From NCBI GenBank assembly GCA_915275065.1, contig CAJZGD010000086.1:1-10019 (forward strand): 10,019 nucleotides of DNA, given 5' to 3'. Shown in pieces: positions 5,824-10,019 of this stretch (positions are counted from its first letter, which is position 1; each line of letters begins with the position of its first letter). The position numbers and the translations under genes are program-made. Source of the DNA: an uncultured Corynebacterium sp. Its GTDB lineage: Bacteria > Actinomycetota > Actinomycetes > Mycobacteriales > Mycobacteriaceae. The notes beneath the pieces are model-generated. The model did no database searches. It was not told where the DNA came from and worked only from the letters and a program-made list of their open reading frames with translations.

Positions 5824-8583
5824 ATGAGCACACACCTAACCGGGCTCACCTCCGCCGAGGCTGCCGACCGGCTGGAGCGCTTCGGGCCCAATCAGCTACG
5901 CGCGCAAAAAACCGAGCCGCAGTGGCGTAAATTTCTCCGCCAATTCCAAGACCCCCTCGTCTACCTGCTGTTTATCGCCATGGGGATTTCCCTGGGCGCC
6001 TGGATCGTGGAGGGGGCCACTGGCGCGCCCATTGATGTTATTGTCATCGCCATCATCGTGATCGCTAACGCTATTTTGGGGTACACCCAGGAGGCGAAAG
6101 CCGCCGACGCGGTGGCTGCTTTGGCGAAAATGACCGCCGCGAATTCCACCGTGATGCGTGACGGTAAACAACAAACCATCCCCTCCCATAACCTGGTTCC
6201 CGGCGACGTGCTTCTCTTGGCCGAGGGCGACGCCGTGGGTGCGGACGCAACCCTCATTGAAGCCACCGACCTGTATATTCAGGAGGCGGCGCTCACCGGC
6301 GAATCCGAGGCCGTCCATAAAACCCCTGAGCCGGTGGCCGACGACGCGCCCCTGGGGGAGCGCACCAACACCGTGTTCAAGGGCACCGCGGTGGTGCGCG
6401 GCGTGGGGGTCGCCGAGGTGCAGCACACCGGCATGGACACGCAAATGGGTTCCATCGCCACCATGCTGGCGGATACCGAGCAGGATCAAACCCCGCTCAA
6501 TAAGGAAATCACCGAAGTGTCGAAAATGCTTGGCCTGCTGGTGGTGGGGATCGCCATTGTGGTCATGGCGGCCCTGATCCTCATTAATGGGGCGCGCACC
6601 CCGGAGGACATGGTGCAGATCCTCATTCTGGGCGTGTCCCTGGCCGTTGCCGCCGTCCCCGAGGGACTGCCGGCAATCCTGTCGCTGGTGCTGGCCATTG
6701 GGGTGCAGAAGCTTGCCAAACATAATGCGGTGATGAAGAACCTGCCCTCCGTGGAGACCCTGGGGTCGGCCAGCGTGATTTGTTCCGATAAGACCGGCAC
6801 CCTCACCAAGAACGAAATGACGTTGCAGCAGGTGGTCACGGCCTCCGGCACCACGCTGCTTGGCGGGACCGGCTACGATCCCACCGGCACGGTCACGGAC
6901 ACCACCAGTGACGTGGCCCGCGACGAGGCCTGCCAGGCGGTGATGGCCGGCGCGGTCGCCAATAACGCCCAGCTCGACTGCGCCGAGGACGGGACCTGGG
7001 AGATCGTGGGTGACCCCACCGAGGCGGCCTTCCTCGTGGCCCTCCCCAAGTTCGGTGCGGACGTTGCCGAAAACACCCCTGGCCGGGACGAACGGGTGAG
7101 CGAAAACCCGTTCTCTTCGGAGCGGAAAATGATGTCCGTCACCACGGCAGACCGCCTGTATGCGAAGGGCGCACCGGACATTCTGCTCGAACTGTGCACC
7201 ACCGAACTGCGTGGGGGAGTGGCGGAACCGCTCACCGACGAGCGGCGCGCCAGCATCCACGAGGCCATCACCGGGCTGTCCGCCCAGGGCTTCCGCACCC
7301 TCGGGGTGGCCCGCCGCGACGGCAACGATCCGGCGGAAGAAAACCTGACGTTCCTGGGGGTGGCGGGGATCATGGATCCGCCGCGCAGCGAGGCCCGGGA
7401 CGCCATCGCCGAGGCCCATCGGGCGGGGATCCGCACCATCATGATTACCGGCGACCACCCGGTGACGGCGGCCAGTATCGCCCACAGCCTGGGCATTGAT
7501 GCCGGACCGGGTGGCAGCGTGGCCGCGGGTGACACCAGGGAAACCAGCGTGGGGAAGGCCGTCACCGGCCGGGAGATCGACGCCATGAGCGAGGAAGAAT
7601 TCCGGGCGGCAGTAGCCACCACCAACGTGTACGCCCGGGTGGCGCCCGCCCACAAGCTACGGATCGTGGACGCCCTGCAAGACGAGGGCAATATTGTGTC
7701 CATGACCGGCGACGGGGTGAACGACGCCCCCGCGCTGAAAAGCGCCGACATTGGGGTGGCCATGGGCATCACCGGCACGGAGGTGACAAAAGAAGCCGCC
7801 ACCATGATCCTCACCGACGACAACTACGCCACCATCGTGTCCGCGGTAGAGCAGGGCCGCGCCACCTTCGACAACATTCGAAAATTCTTGCGGTACCTAT
7901 TGAGTTCGAACATGGGTGAGGTCGCCACCGTGTTCGGTGGGGTAGTGCTGGCCGCCCTGCTGGGGCTCACCACCGGCGAAGGCGGGGTAGTGCTGCCGCT
8001 ACTGGCAACCCAAATTTTGTGGATCAACCTCATCACCGACTCCGGCCCGGCCCTCGCAATGGGCGTGGACCCCACCGACGAATCCGTCATGAACCGCCCG
8101 CCCCGCAACATGGCCGACCGGATCATCAACAAAGCCATGTGGTGGCGAGTCATCTACATCGGGGTCATCATGGGCCTGGTTACCCTGCTCAGCATCGACA
8201 TGTTCTACCCGGGTGGCCTGATAGCCGGCTCGGACAGCTTAGACACCGCCCGGACCGTGGGATTCACTACGCTCGTGCTGGCCCAACTCTTCAACGCCCT
8301 CAACTCCCGCTCCGAAACCCAAAGCGCATTCCACCACATGACCAGCAACCGGTGGCTGTGGTACGCCATCGGGTTGGGTGTGGTACTGCAAATCATGGTG
8401 GTGCACGTGCCATTCCTCCAAACAGCATTCGGCACCACAGCACTCGACCCACTCCACTGGGCGGTCGCCATCGGCATGGCATCCATCGTGTTGTGGGCGG
8501 AAGAACTATCGAAGCTGGTGCGCCGCCAACTGGCAAAACCGGTCGCAGACACCGCCCCGGCCGCGGCGTCGCAAAGCGCATAA
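5824..8583 (+). CDS. P2A (SERCA-like) cation-transporting P-type ATPase, probably Ca2+ export
   Basis: A 919-residue membrane pump of the SERCA/PacL type. In order: a cation-ATPase N-terminal segment (1-40), M1-M2 (about 45-88), the actuator domain with LTGES (157-161), M3-M4 (about 234-292) with PEGLP (279-283), the phosphorylation site CSDKTGTLTKNEMT (320-333, Asp322), the nucleotide domain with FSSERKMMSV and KGAPD (448-452), MITGDH (540-545), the hinge TGDGVNDAPALKSAD (628-642), and M5-M10 (about 690-893). Ion-site positions seen: Glu280 in M4, Asn696 and Glu699 in M5, Asn735, Thr738 and Asp739 in M6, and Gln821 in M8. No metal-binding N-terminal domain or CPC motif is present, arguing against Cu/Zn/Cd transport. 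The start at 5824 has AAAAAGG 5 bases upstream. No promoter is evident in the 17 bases after the terminator T-tract. Ca2+ is an inference; another cation is possible. Confidence 0.9.
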   Translation: MSTHLTGLTSAEAADRLERFGPNQLRAQKTEPQWRKFLRQFQDPLVYLLFIAMGISLGAWIVEGATGAPIDVIVIAIIVIANAILGYTQEAKAADAVAALAKMTAANSTVMRDGKQQTIPSHNLVPGDVLLLAEGDAVGADATLIEATDLYIQEAALTGESEAVHKTPEPVADDAPLGERTNTVFKGTAVVRGVGVAEVQHTGMDTQMGSIATMLADTEQDQTPLNKEITEVSKMLGLLVVGIAIVVMAALILINGARTPEDMVQILILGVSLAVAAVPEGLPAILSLVLAIGVQKLAKHNAVMKNLPSVETLGSASVICSDKTGTLTKNEMTLQQVVTASGTTLLGGTGYDPTGTVTDTTSDVARDEACQAVMAGAVANNAQLDCAEDGTWEIVGDPTEAAFLVALPKFGADVAENTPGRDERVSENPFSSERKMMSVTTADRLYAKGAPDILLELCTTELRGGVAEPLTDERRASIHEAITGLSAQGFRTLGVARRDGNDPAEENLTFLGVAGIMDPPRSEARDAIAEAHRAGIRTIMITGDHPVTAASIAHSLGIDAGPGGSVAAGDTRETSVGKAVTGREIDAMSEEEFRAAVATTNVYARVAPAHKLRIVDALQDEGNIVSMTGDGVNDAPALKSADIGVAMGITGTEVTKEAATMILTDDNYATIVSAVEQGRATFDNIRKFLRYLLSSNMGEVATVFGGVVLAALLGLTTGEGGVVLPLLATQILWINLITDSGPALAMGVDPTDESVMNRPPRNMADRIINKAMWWRVIYIGVIMGLVTLLSIDMFYPGGLIAGSDSLDTARTVGFTTLVLAQLFNALNSRSETQSAFHHMTSNRWLWYAIGLGVVLQIMVVHVPFLQTAFGTTALDPLHWAVAIGMASIVLWAEELSKLVRRQLAKPVADTAPAAASQSA

Positions 8584-8586
8584 AAG

Positions 8587-8616
8587 TTGACGCGGACAGT
8601 GAAAATAGCATACAGT
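8587..8616 (+). promoter_or_regulatory. rpsP promoter
   Basis: TTGACG (8587-8592) and TACAGT (8611-8616) are separated by 18 bases. The first is one mismatch from the -35 consensus and the second fits the corynebacterial TAnAnT -10. It begins 3 bases after the ATPase stop, with transcription expected to start near 8623. A strong housekeeping promoter suits a ribosomal protein gene and shows that rpsP need not depend on upstream readthrough. Confidence 0.75.
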
Positions 8617-8626
8617 GTTCAGGTTC

Positions 8627-8719
8627 CTGCGATTACACCGCCCCTGACCCCGGTCAGCCGGTCTGTCACATCGCAGATAAAACCCAAAAGGGCTGAACCG
8701 GCCGCGCAACCCGTGCGGC
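8627..8719 (+). promoter_or_regulatory. Structured 5' leader of rpsP
   Basis: Within the leader of about 130 bases I see an outer stem 8627-8633/8670-8676 (7 bp, CTGCGAT/ATCGCAG), enclosing ACCG 8637-8640/CGGT 8659-8662 and CTGAC 8644-8648/GTCAG 8653-8657. A later hairpin pairs 8701-8707 with 8713-8719 (7 bp, one wobble). A competing pair, GCCGGT 8657-8662 with ACCGGC 8697-8702, would break both parts. No T-tract follows, so it is not a standard attenuator. It could be a protein-binding or autoregulatory leader, but no known leader family is recognised. Confidence 0.4.
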
Positions 8720-8752
8720 GCCTGTACTACCCAGTGACATAAAGGAACCATC

Positions 8753-9202
8753 ATGGCAGTCAAAATTAAACTCCAGCGGCTAGGCAAAATCCGCAACCCC
8801 CAATACCGTGTCGTGATCGCCGACGCCCGCACCCGCCGCGACGGCAAGGTCATCGAAAACATCGGCATCTACCAGCCCAAAGAAAACCCCTCGCTGATCC
8901 GCATCGACTCCGAGCGGGCCCAATACTGGTTGGGCGTGGGCGCACAGCCGACCGACCCGGTACTGGCACTGCTGAAGATCACCGGCGACTGGCAGAAGTT
9001 CAAGGGTCTGCCCGGTGCCGAAGGTAAACTCCGGGTTGCCCCGGAAAAGCCCTCCAAGCAGGAACTCTTCAACAAGGCACTGGCCGAAGCCAACGAGGGC
9101 CCCAGCCTCCAAGACGTGGTAGAAAAGGCCCGCAAGTCGAAGGAAGAAAAGGCAGTGAAGGCCGCCGCCGAAATCGCTGCAGCCGAAGAAGCATCCGAAT
9201 AA
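8753..9202 (+). CDS. rpsP: 30S ribosomal protein S16
   Basis: A 149-residue S16, a small-subunit assembly protein. The core (1 to about 85) begins MAVKIKLQRLGKIRNPQYRVVIADARTRRDG in three adjoining motifs, continues IENIGIYQP (34-42) and SERAQYWLGVGAQPTDPVLALL, all diagnostic of S16. The rest (about 86-149) is an actinobacterial-type extension rich in Lys, Glu and Ala, predicted mainly helical, and lacks a recognisable domain. The ATG at 8753 has AAAGGA 6 bases upstream and a dedicated promoter at 8587-8616. A terminator follows directly, and the next genes are on the other strand, so the common rpsP-rimM-trmD-rplS operon is not continued here. Identification is secure; the role of the tail is unknown. 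Confidence 0.97.
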   Translation: MAVKIKLQRLGKIRNPQYRVVIADARTRRDGKVIENIGIYQPKENPSLIRIDSERAQYWLGVGAQPTDPVLALLKITGDWQKFKGLPGAEGKLRVAPEKPSKQELFNKALAEANEGPSLQDVVEKARKSKEEKAVKAAAEIAAAEEASE

Positions 9203-9230
9203 CCTTATCGACGCTTCAGCTTGAGCGCAC

Positions 9231-9262
9231 AAGCCCCCGTCCACTATCAGGCGGGGGCTTTT
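9231..9262 (+). terminator. Intrinsic terminator of rpsP
   Basis: AAGCCCCCG (9231-9239) pairs with CGGGGGCTT (9252-9260), a 9-bp GC-rich stem with a 12-base loop. The 3' arm runs into TTTT (9259-9262). It begins 28 bases after the rpsP stop and lies between convergent genes, 26 bases before the end of the minus-strand gene. On the minus strand the following run is only TTGTG, so it mainly serves rpsP. Confidence 0.88.
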
Positions 9263-9287
9263 CGACGTCGGTTCCAACGGGGGTGGC

Positions 9288-9701
9288 TCAACTATGCTGC
9301 TTCTCTTGGGCACACCGCAGCGAAAACATGCTGGAAAACCTGTCATCTATTTCCAAAGAGATCATTAACGCATTGCTATGAAGCACCGCGATGCGGCCAT
9401 CATCAGCCAACTCGAAACAATACATCACCCTTGTGGCCCGAACCTTCCCGGGCGGGTGAAACTCCAGCCACAGGTTCAGGTTATGGGACCCACAAGCATA
9501 AAAATAGTTGTGGATCGTCATCCTCCCATTGACGAGACAATTGGCCCAATACCGAACCGTCGCCAAACCCTCACCACAATACGGGACACTGGTGAGCCGA
9601 GCGTCAGGATGAAAACACTCAACAATCCCCGCCATGTCCTGCGCATTCACCGCATCAACAAACGCGGCCACCTTGGGAGGAATCCGATCCAGGTCAACCA
9701 C
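9288..9701 (-). CDS. NTF2-like / SnoaL-like domain protein of unknown function
   Basis: A 137-residue protein with the pattern of the NTF2-like (SnoaL-like) cone fold: an N-terminal helix VAAFVDAVNAQDMAGIVECF (11-30), then FHPDARLTSVP (30-40), a second helix with ATVRYWANCLV (47-57), and beta strands including WLEFHPPGKVRATRVMYCFEL (78-98, broken here only as description) and IAVLHSNALM. The family includes isomerases, hydratases and ligand-binding proteins, so function cannot be assigned. It holds six Cys, unusual for a protein this small. The start is GTG at 9701-9699, 7 bases after the cupin stop, with an AGG 6 bases upstream; this spacing implies one operon and translational coupling with the cupin. 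No signal peptide or membrane segment is seen. Confidence 0.7.
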   Translation of the reverse strand: MVDLDRIPPKVAAFVDAVNAQDMAGIVECFHPDARLTSVPYCGEGLATVRYWANCLVNGRMTIHNYFYACGSHNLNLWLEFHPPGKVRATRVMYCFELADDGRIAVLHSNALMISLEIDDRFSSMFSLRCAQEKQHS

Positions 9702-9708
9702 GGATGAC

Positions 9709-10017
9709 CTAACGGTCCTCGCCAGTCAACATGGTGAGCAGAAACACGCTGCCCGCCGGGTCCGCATCCTCGGGGCAATCCACCCGATGCCGCACATGCT
9801 GATCCACATGCATAATCGTGCCCGGCGTCAACGTGGTCACCTCATCACCAACCGTAAACGTCACACGCCCCGTGATCGCCTGCACAAAAATCGGGTGGGC
9901 CGCCTCATGATCCGGCAACACCTGGCCGGGCAGAAACGTAAAAAGAATCAGATTCGCCCGATTTCCCTGAAGCACCCGCTTCACCGCCGGCCGCTGCTTC
10001 CCGGGCTGCGGCTTGGG
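9709..10017 (-). CDS. Small cupin-domain protein, 5' end outside window
   Basis: A single-domain cupin. From residue FTFLPGQVLPDHEAAHP the first cupin motif is clear (His in LPDHEAAH), followed by GRVTFTVGDE and the second motif PGTIMHVDQHVRHRV with histidines that may bind a metal. It ends with TGEDR and TAG. A GTG at 9984-9982 could serve as a start, giving 91 residues, but no ribosome binding site precedes it and the frame stays open to the edge, reading KPQPGKQRPAVKRVLQGN. Cupins of this type usually have a short lead-in like this before the barrel, so I place the true start beyond the window. Substrate and reaction are unknown; members include sensors, isomerases and dioxygenases. It is the upstream partner of the NTF2-like gene. 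Confidence 0.75.
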   Translation of the reverse strand, partial: PKPQPGKQRPAVKRVLQGNRANLILFTFLPGQVLPDHEAAHPIFVQAITGRVTFTVGDEVTTLTPGTIMHVDQHVRHRVDCPEDADPAGSVFLLTMLTGEDR

Positions 10018-10019
10018 GG

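Noticed and set aside
5896..7653. 585-codon open frame on the minus strand across the ATPase gene
   Set aside because: It is antisense to a gene with all P-type ATPase motifs. The His/Gly/Arg-rich composition is a product of GC-biased codons, and no family motif or ribosome site is seen.
5824..8583. Heavy-metal or KdpB-type P-type ATPase
   Set aside because: M4 carries PEGLP, not CPC, there is no N-terminal metal-binding domain, and no kdpA or kdpC is next to it.

Overview
The window looks like a chromosomal core segment of a high-GC actinobacterium, most probably Corynebacterium or a close relative. The main reason is the gene set and order: ftsY, a PII gene, glnD and ffh in one direction. 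As I recall it, this is the C. glutamicum ftsY-amtB-glnK-glnD-ffh region. A short GlnD of 713 residues, a PII protein with Tyr51, and corynebacterial-looking promoters and terminators agree. I ran no database search, so the genus is an inference.

Layout. Plus strand: the 3' end of ftsY (2-472); a 141-base gap with a consensus-like promoter and a large hairpin; glnK (614-952); ribonuclease Z, rnz (1028-1951); glnD (1958-4099); ffh (4146-5762) with a strong intrinsic terminator; a SERCA-like P-type cation ATPase (5824-8583); then a clear promoter, a structured leader of about 130 bases, and rpsP (8753-9202) with its own terminator. Minus strand, converging on rpsP: a cupin gene running off the right edge (9709-10017) and, 7 bases downstream of it, an NTF2/SnoaL-like gene (9288-9701).

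How the genes fit together. FtsY and Ffh are the receptor and the signal-sequence-binding GTPase of the SRP membrane-targeting pathway. GlnK and GlnD are the nitrogen signal protein and its modifying enzyme. Two things differ from the arrangement I know: amtB, the usual GlnK partner, is absent between ftsY and glnK, and rnz (tRNA 3'-end processing) sits inside the nitrogen unit with only 6 bases to glnD. The ATPase lies between ffh and rpsP, only 17 bases after the ffh terminator T-tract, and its ribosome binding site can pair with that T-tract.

I see no phage genes, transposase, CRISPR array, tRNA or rRNA, and no evidence for a wholly new system. The points most worth following are the amtB loss and rnz insertion, the ion-site pattern of the ATPase, the occluded ATPase start, and the rpsP leader. 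No gene-free stretch reaches 300 bases; the longest is 8584-8752.
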